Of a stretch of DNA of 64,000 bases, positions 25,464 through 35,771 are shown piece after piece. Position 1 is the stretch's first letter. Each line of letters opens with the position of its first letter. Under the pieces are notes generated by a model that saw only the letters and a program-made list of their open reading frames with translations, made no database searches and was not told the origin of the DNA. Source of the stretch: Roseococcus sp. SYP-B2431 (GTDB lineage Bacteria; Pseudomonadota; Alphaproteobacteria; Acetobacterales; Acetobacteraceae); contig NZ_SJXD01000011.1 of the NCBI RefSeq assembly GCF_004336745.1, positions 992,001 to 1,056,000 on the forward strand, in the 5' to 3' direction. Made by a program: the position numbers and the translations under genes.

Positions 25464-25549
25464 GCGGCGGCCCATGCGGCGGCCGTTGGCGGGCGAATCA
25501 TCCCCCCACAATGCCGGATGCGCGGCGGCCCGGCTATGACCGAGAGGCA

Positions 25550-28006
25550 TCAGGCCTCGATGATCGCCGCCTCGCCCATGTCCACGCCGACGGCGCGGGC
25601 CGCAGGCAGCAGGGCGAAATACCGGCGGCCCAGGGAATCCGACAATTCGCCGAGCTCCGCCGCCATCTCCCGCAGCAGGGAAGGCAGCAGGCGGGTCGCC
25701 TCCACCGCCTGATCGGGAGCGGCCAGCAGCGCCGTCGTCACGCCCTCCGCCCGGGCCAGCAGGCGCTCGGCCCGGCCGGCCGGGCCGTCCTCCTCGGCGA
25801 AGCCCGCCACCTCGGCCAGGGCGGCGCGGATGGCCTTGAGCTGGAAGGCCAGCCCGCGCGGGTTCGAGGAGTCGGCGAGCACCAGGTCCAGCGCCGGCGC
25901 CGGCTGCAGGATGGCCAGGTAGCGGCTGCGATAGGTGATGACGCTGTCGCAGAGCTCCAGCACGAGCCGCAGCCCGGCCTCGATGCGCGCCGGCGGCGTG
26001 TCCAGCGCGACGGCCACCTCGGCGGCGACGGCCTGGGCGCGCTCGATGCGCCGGCCGAGTTCGAGAAAGAGCCGCGCGCCGCCGCGCACCATGTTCTCCG
26101 AGGCGATGCCGGCGACCGCATTGGCGAAGCGCAGCGAGGGCAGCAGCGCGCGGGCGAGGTCCGGCAGGCCGTCCGGCGATTCCTCCAGCGCCTCCTCCGC
26201 TGCGCGGAGCGTCTGCTTCAGCGTCGCATGCATGTCGGCGGTCAGCCGGTCGCGCACGGATTCCACAAGGCCACCGATGCGGCCCTGCAGCCGCTGCACG
26301 GCGGGCTTCGCGGTGCGCTCCAGCGCATTGGCCAGCGATGTCAGGCTGCCGGCGCTGGGGCGCGCCTCCTCGTCGATCAACCCCGCCTCGCAGAGGCAGG
26401 TGGCGAGCGTGGAGAGCTCCGCCAACTCGCGCGGGAGCACGGCGCCGCGGCGCAGGCGCGCGACGGCCGCGCGCATCAGCCGGGCCGCGCGGTCCAGTCG
26501 CTCCACGTAGCGGCCGAGCCAGAAGAGGTTGTCCGCCACGCGGGATGGGATGGCGCCGGCCGTGCGGGTGATCGCGATCGGCGGGCCGCTCTGCGCCGCG
26601 GGCCCGATGATGGCCTCGGAGGGATCCGCGGGCACCCAGACGTCCTTGCACCAGCCGCCGCCGGGCAGCCGGCCGGTGAGCGCGGTGCCCGCCTTGGCCA
26701 CGCGCGCGATGCCGCCGGGCAGCACGTGCCACTGCGTCCCGTCCGAGACGGCGAAGAGGCGCAGCACGAAGGGCGTGGGCGTCAGCACCGAGCCGACCAG
26801 CGAGGGCGCGACCGGCAGCGGCGGCAGCGCCGTCGCCGCGAGGCCGGCGGGCGGCGGGTCGAAGGGCCGCGCCGCGACCTCCGCCGCGGCGCCCCGCCCG
26901 GCGGGCCGGAAGCCCCAGGCCGAATAGCCCTCGGGCAGCGGCGGCAGGGGCGCGCCGGGCATCAGCCAATGAGTCGGCAGCGAGGGCAGCATGAGCGTCT
27001 CGCCCAGCACCTTCGGGCAGAGGGATTCCAGGAAGGCCGCCAGCGCCGGGGCCTCGCCGAGGCCGGCGCCGGGCGCGTTCAGCAGGCACAGCGCGCCGTG
27101 GCGCACCGCGTCCAGCAGGCCCGGGACGCCGCCCGCCGCATTGGCCTCGGGCTGGTCCAGGGGGTCGAGCGCGGCCGCGTCCACGCGGGAGAGCACCACG
27201 TCCAGCGGCTGCAGCCCGGCCAGGGTCTTCAGGAAGAGCGCGCCGCCGCGCATGGTGAGGTCGCCGGTCTCCACCAAAGTACAGCCCAGCTCGCGCGAGA
27301 GCACCACATGCTCGAACCAGTGCGGGTCGCGCGTGCCAGGCGAGAGCAGCGCGATGGCGGGGTCGCGCCGGCCATGCGGCGCGAGGCGGATCAGTGCCTC
27401 CTGCCACAGCTCGAAGAAGGGCGAGATGCTGCGCGGCTGGGCGGCGCCGAAGGCTTCCGCCATGGCCGAGCTGTGCAGCCGGCGGTTCTCCAGCAGCTGG
27501 CCGAGGCCGGAGCAGAGACTGGTCCGGTCCTGCAGCACGGCCCAGCTGCCGTCTGGCCGGCGCAGCAGGTCGGCCGCGTAGAGGTGCAGCATAGGCCGGC
27601 GCGGCAGGCCCGAGCTGCGGCGCGCCGTCCGCAGGAAGCTCGGGCTGCCGAAGATCAGCGGCGCGGGGACATGCCCGCCGGCCATCAGCTCCTGCGGGCC
27701 GTAGAGGTCGCCGAGGACCGCATCCAGCAGCCGCGCGCGCTGGGCCATGCCGGCGGCCAGCGCCTCGAACTCCTCGCCCATGATGGGCAGTGGCACGGGG
27801 TCGAGCTTCCACAGTTCGCCGGCGGCGCCGGGCAGGAGCGAGGCCACGCCGTCCTCGGCCATGGCGCGCGAGAGGCGCTCGCCGCGCTCGGCCAGGGCCG
27901 GACGGCCGAGGCTGCCGATGATGCCCATGAGCGCGCGCCAATGACCCCGGATGCGGCCGGCGCCGGAGACCATCTCGTCGGGGCCGTTGCCCAGGAGCTC
28001 AGGCAT
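25550..28006 (-). CDS. Circularly permuted ATP-grasp protein fused to an alpha-E domain
   Basis: 818 residues made of two families that are often separate genes. Residues about 1-480 are the circularly permuted type 2 ATP-grasp ligase (WKLDPVPLPIMGEEFE, LYGPQELM, PRRPMLHLYAADLLR, DRTSLCSGLGQLLENRRLHS). Residues about 500-815 are the helical alpha-E domain (RVADNLFWLGRYVERLDRAARLM, then SVITYRSRYLA). The ATP-grasp part should form amide bonds using ATP; its substrates are unknown. It starts 5 bases after the stop of the DUF2126 gene and lies upstream of the transglutaminase gene. Confidence 0.9.
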   Translation of the reverse strand: MPELLGNGPDEMVSGAGRIRGHWRALMGIIGSLGRPALAERGERLSRAMAEDGVASLLPGAAGELWKLDPVPLPIMGEEFEALAAGMAQRARLLDAVLGDLYGPQELMAGGHVPAPLIFGSPSFLRTARRSSGLPRRPMLHLYAADLLRRPDGSWAVLQDRTSLCSGLGQLLENRRLHSSAMAEAFGAAQPRSISPFFELWQEALIRLAPHGRRDPAIALLSPGTRDPHWFEHVVLSRELGCTLVETGDLTMRGGALFLKTLAGLQPLDVVLSRVDAAALDPLDQPEANAAGGVPGLLDAVRHGALCLLNAPGAGLGEAPALAAFLESLCPKVLGETLMLPSLPTHWLMPGAPLPPLPEGYSAWGFRPAGRGAAAEVAARPFDPPPAGLAATALPPLPVAPSLVGSVLTPTPFVLRLFAVSDGTQWHVLPGGIARVAKAGTALTGRLPGGGWCKDVWVPADPSEAIIGPAAQSGPPIAITRTAGAIPSRVADNLFWLGRYVERLDRAARLMRAAVARLRRGAVLPRELAELSTLATCLCEAGLIDEEARPSAGSLTSLANALERTAKPAVQRLQGRIGGLVESVRDRLTADMHATLKQTLRAAEEALEESPDGLPDLARALLPSLRFANAVAGIASENMVRGGARLFLELGRRIERAQAVAAEVAVALDTPPARIEAGLRLVLELCDSVITYRSRYLAILQPAPALDLVLADSSNPRGLAFQLKAIRAALAEVAGFAEEDGPAGRAERLLARAEGVTTALLAAPDQAVEATRLLPSLLREMAAELGELSDSLGRRYFALLPAARAVGVDMGEAAIIEA

Positions 28007-28011
28007 GCAGG

Positions 28012-31000
28012 TCAGCCATGGGACGCCCGGCCGGCGAAGGCGCGCAGGTCCAGCGTGCAGGGATGCTCCAGGCTGCGCTGCGGCTCGGCTACGATGCGTG
28101 CGCCGGGCTGATGGCCGAAGGGCTTGAACCGCGAGCGCCGGCGAGCCTCGGCGGAATTCGCGTTCACTGGGAAGGCCTCGTAGGCCATGCCGCCGGGGTG
28201 CACGACCTCATGCGTGAGCCCGCCGATCGCGCGGCCGGTCCAGCGGTCGTGCACATCGAGGACAAGCGGGCCCTGCCCGCGCACGGAGGGATGCAGCGCG
28301 GAGGGCGGATCCCAGGCCTTGAAGCGGATGCCGGCGACGAACTCGCCCGCGCGGCCGGTGGGCTGCAACGGCACGGCCACGCCATTGGCCGCTAGGACGA
28401 AACGGTCGGGCACCCAGTTGCTGACCTTGGCCTGCACGCGCTCGACGCTGCTGTCCACGTAGCGGACGGTGCCGCCGGCGGCCTGCTCCTCACCCAGCAC
28501 GTGCCAGGGCTCCAGCGCGTCGCGCAGCTCCAGCTCCATGCCCTCGATCGCGACTTGGCCGATCTGCGGGAAGCGGAACTCCAGATGCGGGGCGAACCAC
28601 TCCCTTCGAGCGGGAAGCCCATCTGCCCCAGCTCCTCCAGCGCGCCCGCGAAGTCGCGCTCGGCATGGTGGGGGAGCATGAAGCGGTCGTGCAGGCCCGT
28701 GCCCCAGCGCACCAGGGACTGGCGATAGGGCGTCCGCCAGAAGGCGGCGAGCGCCGAGCGCATCAGCAGCATCTGCGCGAGGCTCATCTCCGGATGCGGC
28801 GGCATCTCGAAGGCACGGAACTCCACGAGACCGAGGCGGCCGGTCGAGGAGTTCGGGTCGTACATCTTGTCGATGCAGAACTCGGTGCGGTGCGTGTTGC
28901 CCGTCATGTCGGCGAGGATGTTGCGGAACAGCCGGTCGGTCATCCAGGGCGGGGGATTTCCGCCGATCCGGTCCAGCTCGCCGAAGGCGATGTCCAGCTC
29001 GCGCAGCGCGTCCATCCGCGCCTCGTCCACGCGCGGATGCTGGCTGGTCGGGCCGATGAAGAGCCCGCTGAAGAGGAAGCTCAGCGAGGGGTGGTTGTGC
29101 CAAAAGGAAACCAGGCTGCGCAGCAGGTCCGGCCGGCGCAGGAAGGGGCTGTCCTCCGGCCGGGCCGCGCCCATCACCACATGGTTGCCGCCGCCGGTGC
29201 CGACATGCTTGCCGTCCAGCATGAACTTCTCCGCGGCGAGGCCGACCTGGCGGGCCTGCTCGTAGAGCTGCTCCGTGCGCTCGACCATGTCCGGCCAGGA
29301 GGTGGCGGGGTGGATGTTCACCTCGATCACGCCCGGATCGGGGGTGACGGAGAAGTGCGGCAGGCGCGGGTCGCGCGGCGGCAGGTAGCCCTCAAGGAGA
29401 ACCTTCTGCCCCGTTTCCTCGGCCGTGGCTTCCACCGCGGCGACGAGCGCCAGCCAGTCCTCCACGTCGAAGAGCGGCGGGAAGAAGACGTGGAGCAGCC
29501 CGTTGCGCGGCTCCACGCAAAGCGCCGTGCGGACCTGCGCCGGATCGTCCATGCCCACCTCGGGCGCGGCCTGCGGCGTGGGTTGCTGGTCGGCGGAGAG
29601 CTCGCCGTCCCGCCCCTCCGGCAGCGGCAGCGACGCGCGCAGCTGGTCGCGCGGCCGCAGTTCCCTGTCGCGATCGGGCGAGAAGGGATCGGTGATTGAA
29701 TCCGCCTCCTTCGCCAGCTGCGCGGGATCGATCCAGGGCAGCGAGGACAGCGGCAAGCGCAGGCCCATCGGCGCGTCGCCGGGCGTGAGGAAGATCGTGT
29801 CGTCGCGGAAGAACCAGCGGCCGGACTGCCAGCGGCGCTCGCCGCCCTGGACCACCCGGCGCAGCGGGAGCACCGAGCCTGTCGGCTCGGAAAGGCCGCC
29901 CCGGAACAGGCGGGCGAAGCGGGCGCGCTCCAGCCTGTCGGCGAGCTTCGCGTCCTCGGCAACGACGTTCGCCGGCAGCCGGCTCTCGCGCCAGAGGTAG
30001 TAGTGGACGTCCTCATGGGCGGCGCGCAGCAGATCGGGCGGAACCTGCAGCCGCTCCGCCAGGATCCTGCCAAAGGCCTCGGCCTCGGCGGCGGTGGCCG
30101 TGCCCTTGTCGTCGTCCGAGGCGAGCAGCGCGGGGTTGCGCCACACCGGCTCGCCATCCGCGCGCCAATGCGCCGACAGCGCGAAGCGCGGCAGCGGCTC
30201 GCCCGGATACTGCTTGCCCTGCCCCGTATGGATCACCGCGCCCTTGGACCAGAGCGGGATCAGCCGTCGCAGCAGCCGCCCCGCATAGGCGCGCTTGGTG
30301 GGGCCGAGCGCGTCGGTGTTCCACTCGGCCGCTTCGCGGTCGGTGGCGGCGACGAAGGTGGGCTCGCCGCCCATGGTGAGGCGCAGGCCCTGCGCCTCGA
30401 TGGCTGCGTCCACCTTCGCGCCGGCCGCCTGGATCGCGGCCCAGGTGGCGGGGGTGTAGGGCCTGGTGACGCGCGGCGTCTCGCGCAGGCGGGTCACCGC
30501 CATCTCGAAGCCGAACTCGGTCTCGGCCTTCTCGACGAGGCCCGAGATGGGCGCCGCCGATTGCGGGTCCGGCGTCGCGGCGAGCGGGATATGCCCCTCG
30601 CCCGCCATCAGGCCGGAGGTGGCGTCGAGCCCGACCCAGCCGGCACCGGGCAGATAGACCTCGGCCCAGGCGTGCAGGTCGGTGAAATCGGCGGCGGGAC
30701 CCTCGGGGCCGCCATCGACCGGCTTCTGGTCGGCCACCAGCTGGATCAGGTAGCCCGAGCAGAAGCGCGCGGCGAAGCCGAGATGGCGCAGCGCCTGGAC
30801 GAGGAGCCAGGCCGAATCCCGGCAGGAGCCGCGGCCTTCGGTGAGGGCCTTCTCGGGCTCCCAGACGCCGGGCTCCAGGCGGACGATGTAGGAGATCCTG
30901 GACTGCACGAGCTGGTTCACCTCGACCAGCATGTCCACCATGCGGCGCTCGTGGCGCGGGATCTGCGCCAGCAGGGCGGCCAGCTTCGGGCCTGGCGTCT

Positions 31001-31361
31001 CCAGCTTGCGGAAGGGCGCCAGCTCCTGGTCGAGGACCGGGTCGTAGGCGAAAGGAAAGTTCTCCGCCTCGGGCTCCAGGAAGAAGTCGAAGGGATTGAT
31101 GGTCGCCATGTCGGCGACGAGGTCGACCGTCACGTCGAAATGCGTCACCCGTTCCGGGAAGACGACGCGCGCCTGGAAATTCCCCTGCGGATCCTGCTGC
31201 CAGTTGATGAAATGCGGCCTGGGCTCGACCTTCAGCGAATAGGCCAAGATGGGCGTGCGCGCATGCGGCGCCGGCCGCAGCCGGATGGTCTGGGGCCCCA
31301 GCGTCACCGCCCGGTCGTAGCTGTAGGTCGTCTTGTGCGTCAGGGCGACGTGGATGGACAT
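28012..31361 (-). pseudogene. Transglutaminase/DUF2126 protein, interrupted by a one-base frameshift
   Basis: The intact family protein would be 1116 residues. The N-terminal third is a transglutaminase domain (cysteine in GRGSCRDSAWLL near residue 180, histidine in DLHAWAEV, aspartate in GLDATSG); the rest is DUF2126, with GTGGGNHVVMGAA and MTGNTHRTEFCIDKMYDPNSS, a region thought to resemble GCS2/glutamine-synthetase-type ligases. After codon 919 (...GFPLE) the frame is lost near 28601-28607, and the conserved continuation REWFAPHLEFRFPQIG runs in another frame to 28012. One missing base restores it, total length 3351 bases. The unrepaired product would end at 28392 with 70 wrong residues. 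A real mutation or an assembly error is possible. Confidence 0.85.
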
Positions 31362-31468
31362 GCGCGGCCGGTATCCCAGGGAAGAGGATGATCGGCTTAT
31401 AGGCGGGTTTCCGCCATGCTGCACCGCAAGGATTGCGCGAAATCCGCAGAGGCGCCCATGCTGGCCGC
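31362..31468. promoter_or_regulatory. Divergent intergenic region
   Basis: It separates the leftward peptide-ligase cluster from the rightward aminotransferase gene and must hold both promoters. I see no clear promoter elements or dyads. Confidence 0.3.
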
Positions 31469-32548
31469 ATGCCGGCGCTCTTCTCCCACGACGACTTCCA
31501 CATCGCCCCCGGCGTCGCGCATCTCTGCGCGGGCGGGAAGACGCCCGTGCTGCGAAGGACCGCGGACGCGATCCTGCGCTACCTCGCCGACAAGTCGGAC
31601 GGGCCGGCCGGCGATGCGCGGCAGGAGGAGGAGATTTTGGGCCTGCGGCAGCGGCTCGCGGGCTCCTGGGGCTGCGGCGTGGACGAGATCGGCCTGGTCT
31701 CCTCGGTGGCCGAGGGCGTGTCGATGCTCGCCGGAAGCCTCGACTGGCGCGAGGGGGACGAGGTCGTCGTGCCGGACATCGAATATCCCTCGCTGGCCGC
31801 GCCTTTCGCGCTGCTGCCGGGCGTGACGCTGCGGGTGGCCGAGGGGGTCGGCGGCATCGCCGCCGCCGTCACGCCGCGCACGCGGGCGATCGCCGTCAGC
31901 AGCACGAGCTTCCTCGAAGCCGGGCGCGCGGATCTCCCCGCGCTCCGCGCGCTCGCCGACCGGGCGGGGGCGCTGCTGGTGGTCGACCACACGCAATCGG
32001 CGGGCTGGATGCCGATCGAGGCGGGGGTCGCCGATTTCGCCTTCGCCGCCGGCTATAAATGGCTGCTCGGCATCTCCGGCCTCGCCGTCGCCTATTGGAA
32101 CCGGGCGCGGCAGCCGGGCTGGGCGCCGCGGAGCGCGGGCTGGTACTCCATGGCCAGCCAGGGCCGGCCGGACTGGCGCAACCCGGTCGGGCTGGTGCCC
32201 GATGCCATGCGCTTCTGCCGCGGCAATCCGAACCATGCCGGCGTCTATGCCCTCAACGGCGCGCTGGACTACCTGGCCGGGCATCCGGGCGTGGAGGCGC
32301 ATGTGCTCGGCCTCGCGGGCGAGTTGCGCCGGCGCTGCCTGGAGGCGCAGCTGCCGATGATGACGCCCGAGCGCCACGGCGCCAGCGTCTGCCTGCCGCA
32401 TCCGGAGGCGGCGAAGGCGGTGAAGACGCTGGAGGAAGGGGGCGTGCTGACCTGGAATGGACGCGGCCGCATCCGAATCAGTTTCCATGGCTATAATGAC
32501 GAGTTCGATATGGAACGCGCCTTCGAGCAGCTCCGCGCGCTCTTCTGA
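31469..32548 (+). CDS. Aminotransferase class V-fold PLP-dependent enzyme
   Basis: 359 residues of the cysteine desulfurase/class V aminotransferase superfamily. Visible features: EIGLVSSVAEGVSMLAGSL (cofactor-binding loop), EVVVPDIEYPSLAAPF, VVDHTQSAGW (PLP-ring aspartate) and AFAAGYKWLLG with the PLP lysine, then RISFHGYNDEFDMERA at the C-terminus. Kynureninase- and isopenicillin-epimerase-like proteins share this pattern; the reaction is not determinable. ATG 31469 gives the natural N-terminus (MPALFSHDDFHIAPG). Neighbours give no functional hint. Confidence 0.85.
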   Translation: MPALFSHDDFHIAPGVAHLCAGGKTPVLRRTADAILRYLADKSDGPAGDARQEEEILGLRQRLAGSWGCGVDEIGLVSSVAEGVSMLAGSLDWREGDEVVVPDIEYPSLAAPFALLPGVTLRVAEGVGGIAAAVTPRTRAIAVSSTSFLEAGRADLPALRALADRAGALLVVDHTQSAGWMPIEAGVADFAFAAGYKWLLGISGLAVAYWNRARQPGWAPRSAGWYSMASQGRPDWRNPVGLVPDAMRFCRGNPNHAGVYALNGALDYLAGHPGVEAHVLGLAGELRRRCLEAQLPMMTPERHGASVCLPHPEAAKAVKTLEEGGVLTWNGRGRIRISFHGYNDEFDMERAFEQLRALF

Positions 32549-32684
32549 TCACGCAGGAGAGGTTATCCGCCCCCGCCGCTCACTCCCAGGTTTTCGCGCG
32601 GCGTGCATCCGGTCTATGACCGAGGCACGTCCAGAGCGCCAGGCCCGAAGGCCGGCACGGCATTGAATCGGGAGTCTGACACGC

Positions 32685-34697
32685 ATGGCGGAATCGCGCC
32701 TGACCGCGGAAGTGAACACCGCGATCGACGACATGGAGTTCGCCAATGCCAGGCGGGAACTGGGCGGGATTGTGGGGATGGTCTGGCGATTTTCCGCCGC
32801 CGTCTTTGTGCTGTTCCATCTCTGGATCCTGCTGGTGCAGCCCGTGGATCCCACGGTCTCGCGCGCCATCCATGTCTTCTTCGGCGCAGCGCTGGGCTTC
32901 GCGCTCTTCTCGCCCCGTGCCACCGCGACCACCATCACGCGCATCCCGCTGCTGGACTGGGCGCTGATCGCGGCCTGCATCGCCATCCCGTTCCACTACA
33001 TCCTCGACGCGGACGGCATCGAGATGCGCAGCTTCATGGGCCCCAACACCATGGACCTCCTGGTGGCCGGCGCGGGCATGCTCCTGGTGCTGGAATTCGC
33101 GCGGCGCACGGCGGGCCTCGTGATGCCGATGATCGCCATCGTCTTCATCGCCTATTGCTTCGTGGGGCCGTGGCTGCCCGGCATCCTTTTCCATCGCGGC
33201 GTGACCTTCGACCAGCTGCTGGTCGAGCTCTTCGGCAATAACGGCGTGCTGGGCACGATCGTGCAGGTCAGCGCCAGCTTCATCATCATGTTCGTCGTCT
33301 TCGCGACCTTCCTGCAGACCTCCAAGGCGGGCGACTACTTCAACGACGTGGCCCTGGCCGCCGTTGGCCGGCTGCGCGGCGGGCCTGCCAAGGTGACCGT
33401 GCTTTCAGGGCTCATGTTCGGCGCGATCTCGGGCTCGGCGGTCGCCAATGTCGTGGCCTCGGGCGCCTTCACCATCCCGATGATGCGCCGCGTCGGCTAC
33501 GACCGGCCGACGGCCGCCGCCATCGAGGCCACGAGCTCCACCGGCGGGCAGATCACCCCGCCCGTGATGGGCGCGGGCGCCTTCATCATGGCCGAGGTGC
33601 TGGGCATCCCCTACATGGAGATCGCGCTGGCGGGGCTCATTCCGGCGTTGCTCTTCTACATCGCGAACTACATCCATTGCGACCTGAACGCCCGCAAGCT
33701 CGGCATCCGCGGCCTACCGCGCAACGAGCTGCCGCGCTGGACTCATCTCGCACGGCGCTTCTACATGGCGACCCCGCTGGTGCTGCTCATCTACATGCTG
33801 GTGCTCGGCTATTCGCCGTTCCGCGCGGCGGCCTGGGGCATCGCGGCCGCGCTGACCATCATGTTCGCGACGACGCTGATCCACCGCGTCTTCCTCCAGC
33901 GCGAGGGGTTGGTGGCCGGCGCCCTGGGCGGCGTGGCGGAGACCATCGCCTCCATCTACGCCACCCTGCACGGCAGCATGCGCGAGGTGATGCAGCTGAT
34001 CGCCGTCTGCGCCGCGGCCGGCGTCGTCGCGGGCGTCATCGGCGTGACCGGTGTCGGCGGTCGCTTCGCCACGATGCTGCTCGACATCGCGGGTGCCTCC
34101 AGCCTGCTGGCGATGGTCTTCGCCATGATCGTGGCGATCGTGCTGGGCATGGGCGTGCCGACCACGGCGGCCTATGCCATCGCGGCGGCCGTGGTTGCGC
34201 CCGGGCTGATCCGCATCGGGGTCGAGCCGCTGGTGGCGCACATGTTCATCTTCTACTTCGCCATCCTGTCGGCCATCACGCCGCCCGTGGCGCTGGCCTC
34301 CTTCGCCGCTGCCTCCATGGCGCGGGCGGACATGTGGAAGACGAGCGTGATCGCGCTGAAGCTCGGCCTCGCGACCTTCATCGTGCCCTTCATGTTCTGG
34401 CTCTCGCCCTCGCTACTGGCGCAGGGGCCGCTGGGCGGCATCCTGATCTCCTTCGTGACGGCCTCCTGCGGCGTCTACCTGCTGGCCTGTTCGACCGAGG
34501 GCTGGATGCAGAACGGGCCGCTCGCGCTCCCGCTACGGCTGCTCTCGGGCGCGGGCGGGCTGATGCTGATGATTCCAGAGGGCTACACGGATCTCGCCGG
34601 CTTCGTGATCGGTGTGGGGCTGCTGCTGTGGCAGCGCCGGCTCTACCCGACCGAGGCGACCCTGCCGCGGCGGCTGGTGGCCACCGGCGAAGCCTGA
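32685..34697 (+). CDS. TRAP transporter fused permease (DctQM-type)
   Basis: 670 residues, a fused TRAP membrane protein: a small DctQ-like part of four helices at the N-terminus and a DctM-like core of about twelve helices. Family stretches include LSGLMFGAISGSAVANVVASGAFTIPMMRR divided by the conserved glycines, ATSSTGGQITPPVMGAGAFIMAE and GMGVPTTAAYAIAAAVVAPGL. TRAP systems use a cation gradient to take up carboxylates and related solutes with a periplasmic receptor. The TAXI receptor convergently encoded at 34741-35733 is its evident partner. The 136 bases upstream show no recognisable promoter. Confidence 0.93.
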   Translation: MAESRLTAEVNTAIDDMEFANARRELGGIVGMVWRFSAAVFVLFHLWILLVQPVDPTVSRAIHVFFGAALGFALFSPRATATTITRIPLLDWALIAACIAIPFHYILDADGIEMRSFMGPNTMDLLVAGAGMLLVLEFARRTAGLVMPMIAIVFIAYCFVGPWLPGILFHRGVTFDQLLVELFGNNGVLGTIVQVSASFIIMFVVFATFLQTSKAGDYFNDVALAAVGRLRGGPAKVTVLSGLMFGAISGSAVANVVASGAFTIPMMRRVGYDRPTAAAIEATSSTGGQITPPVMGAGAFIMAEVLGIPYMEIALAGLIPALLFYIANYIHCDLNARKLGIRGLPRNELPRWTHLARRFYMATPLVLLIYMLVLGYSPFRAAAWGIAAALTIMFATTLIHRVFLQREGLVAGALGGVAETIASIYATLHGSMREVMQLIAVCAAAGVVAGVIGVTGVGGRFATMLLDIAGASSLLAMVFAMIVAIVLGMGVPTTAAYAIAAAVVAPGLIRIGVEPLVAHMFIFYFAILSAITPPVALASFAAASMARADMWKTSVIALKLGLATFIVPFMFWLSPSLLAQGPLGGILISFVTASCGVYLLACSTEGWMQNGPLALPLRLLSGAGGLMLMIPEGYTDLAGFVIGVGLLLWQRRLYPTEATLPRRLVATGEA

Positions 34698-34712
34698 GCC
34701 GCGCCGGATCGA

Positions 34713-34737
34713 GGGAGGGGGCCGGAGCCCCCCTCCC
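34713..34737. terminator. Strong GC hairpin between convergent TRAP genes
   Basis: Arms GGGAGGGGGC and GCCCCCCTCCC (one bulged C) enclose a 4-base loop. It lies between the stops of the permease (34697) and receptor (34741) genes and probably ends both transcripts. Confidence 0.65.
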
Positions 34738-34740
34738 CTG

Positions 34741-35733
34741 TCAGGCGAGGACGAGGTTGTCGGGGATGGTGACGCCGACTTCCCGCAGGTAGCGCGCCGC
34801 TCCCGGATGGAAGGGCAGGAAGGTGTTCTTGCTGGCATTCGCCGCGACCGTGTCCGATGCGGTCGAGATCGCCTGCTTCAACCGCGCATTCTGGCCGAGC
34901 ACCGCCTTCACCAGCGAATAGACCAGCCCCTCGTCCAGCGTGCGATGGCCGATGGCGAAGTTGTACATCCCCACCACGCGCAATTCGCGGCCCGCGGTAC
35001 GATAGGTATTGGTCGGCAGCATCGACGGCGACAGCTCAGGGAAGGCCTGGGTCAGCTTCGTGACCTCCTCGGGCGTGAAGTCGAGGAAGTTGATCTCGCC
35101 CTGGGCCTCGGCCTCGGCGAAGGTCGGGATCGGGACGCCGGCCGCGAAGAGGAAGGCGTCGAGCAGGCCGTCGCTCATCTGGCCGGTCATGTCGCTGCCT
35201 GAGCCGAAGCGGATCGCGGCCGGCCGGTAGCCGAGCGTGTTCATGATCAGCGGGAAGTAGGTGCCCGGCGTGCCGCCGCGCGGCCCCACGCCGATGTTCT
35301 TGCCCGCCAGCTGCGCCATGCTCGTAATGCCGCTGCGCTTCAGCGCGATGCCGTGGAAGGGCGTGTCGTACATGGGGAAGAGCGCGCGAATGTCGCGGAA
35401 GCGGTTGCCCTGCGTCCAATCCCCCTGGCCGTTCCAGGCCTGGAGCGCCACGCCCATCGTGGCCATGCCGATCTCGACCTCGCGACGCTGGACCAGGATG
35501 ATGTTCTGGTTGGGGCCCTGGGTCGTGCGGTAGGAGACGTTGACGCCGGTGGCCTCCGCCACGAGCTGGCCCCAGGCGGGGCCATAGAGCGCATAGGTGC
35601 CGCCGGGGGCGGCGGTTCCCATGTTCAGGGCGCGGGGCCAGCCCGCATTGCGCGGCTGGGCGAAGGCGCGGCCCACGAGGGCAGGCGCGGCCAAGGCCAG
35701 CGAAGTGCCGGCCAGCAGGGAACGACGTTGCAT
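34741..35733 (-). CDS. TAXI family TRAP transporter solute-binding protein
   Basis: 330 residues. The signal region has a twin-arginine start (MQRRSLLAGTSLALAAPALVG ... FAQ, split at the hydrophobic core). TAXI-family landmarks are LNMGTAAPGGTYALYGPAWG, TTQGPNQNIILVQRREVEIGMA and RALFPMYDTPFHGIAL. It should capture the solute in the periplasm for the fused TRAP permease encoded convergently. TAXI receptors are linked to glutamate- and carboxylate-type ligands, but the ligand here is not known. ATG 35733 has GGAGG 13 bases upstream, within a hairpin (next entry). Confidence 0.92.
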   Translation of the reverse strand: MQRRSLLAGTSLALAAPALVGRAFAQPRNAGWPRALNMGTAAPGGTYALYGPAWGQLVAEATGVNVSYRTTQGPNQNIILVQRREVEIGMATMGVALQAWNGQGDWTQGNRFRDIRALFPMYDTPFHGIALKRSGITSMAQLAGKNIGVGPRGGTPGTYFPLIMNTLGYRPAAIRFGSGSDMTGQMSDGLLDAFLFAAGVPIPTFAEAEAQGEINFLDFTPEEVTKLTQAFPELSPSMLPTNTYRTAGRELRVVGMYNFAIGHRTLDEGLVYSLVKAVLGQNARLKQAISTASDTVAANASKNTFLPFHPGAARYLREVGVTIPDNLVLA

Positions 35734-35747
35734 TTTTTGGATCGATC

Positions 35748-35766
35748 CTCCGGTTTTTGTCCGGAG
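35748..35766 (-). promoter_or_regulatory. Hairpin enclosing the Shine-Dalgarno of the TAXI receptor gene
   Basis: On the minus strand CTCCGG, loop ACAAAAA and CCGGAG form a perfect 6-bp stem whose 3' arm supplies most of GGAGG, the ribosome site before ATG 35733. The arrangement matches the leaders at 1659-1683 and 10185-10198. Confidence 0.4.
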
Positions 35767-35771
35767 CAGGA

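Noticed and set aside
25511-28111. Open frame of about 860 codons opposite the ATP-grasp/alpha-E gene
   Set aside because: Composition and lack of motifs mark it as a shadow of the conserved coding strand.
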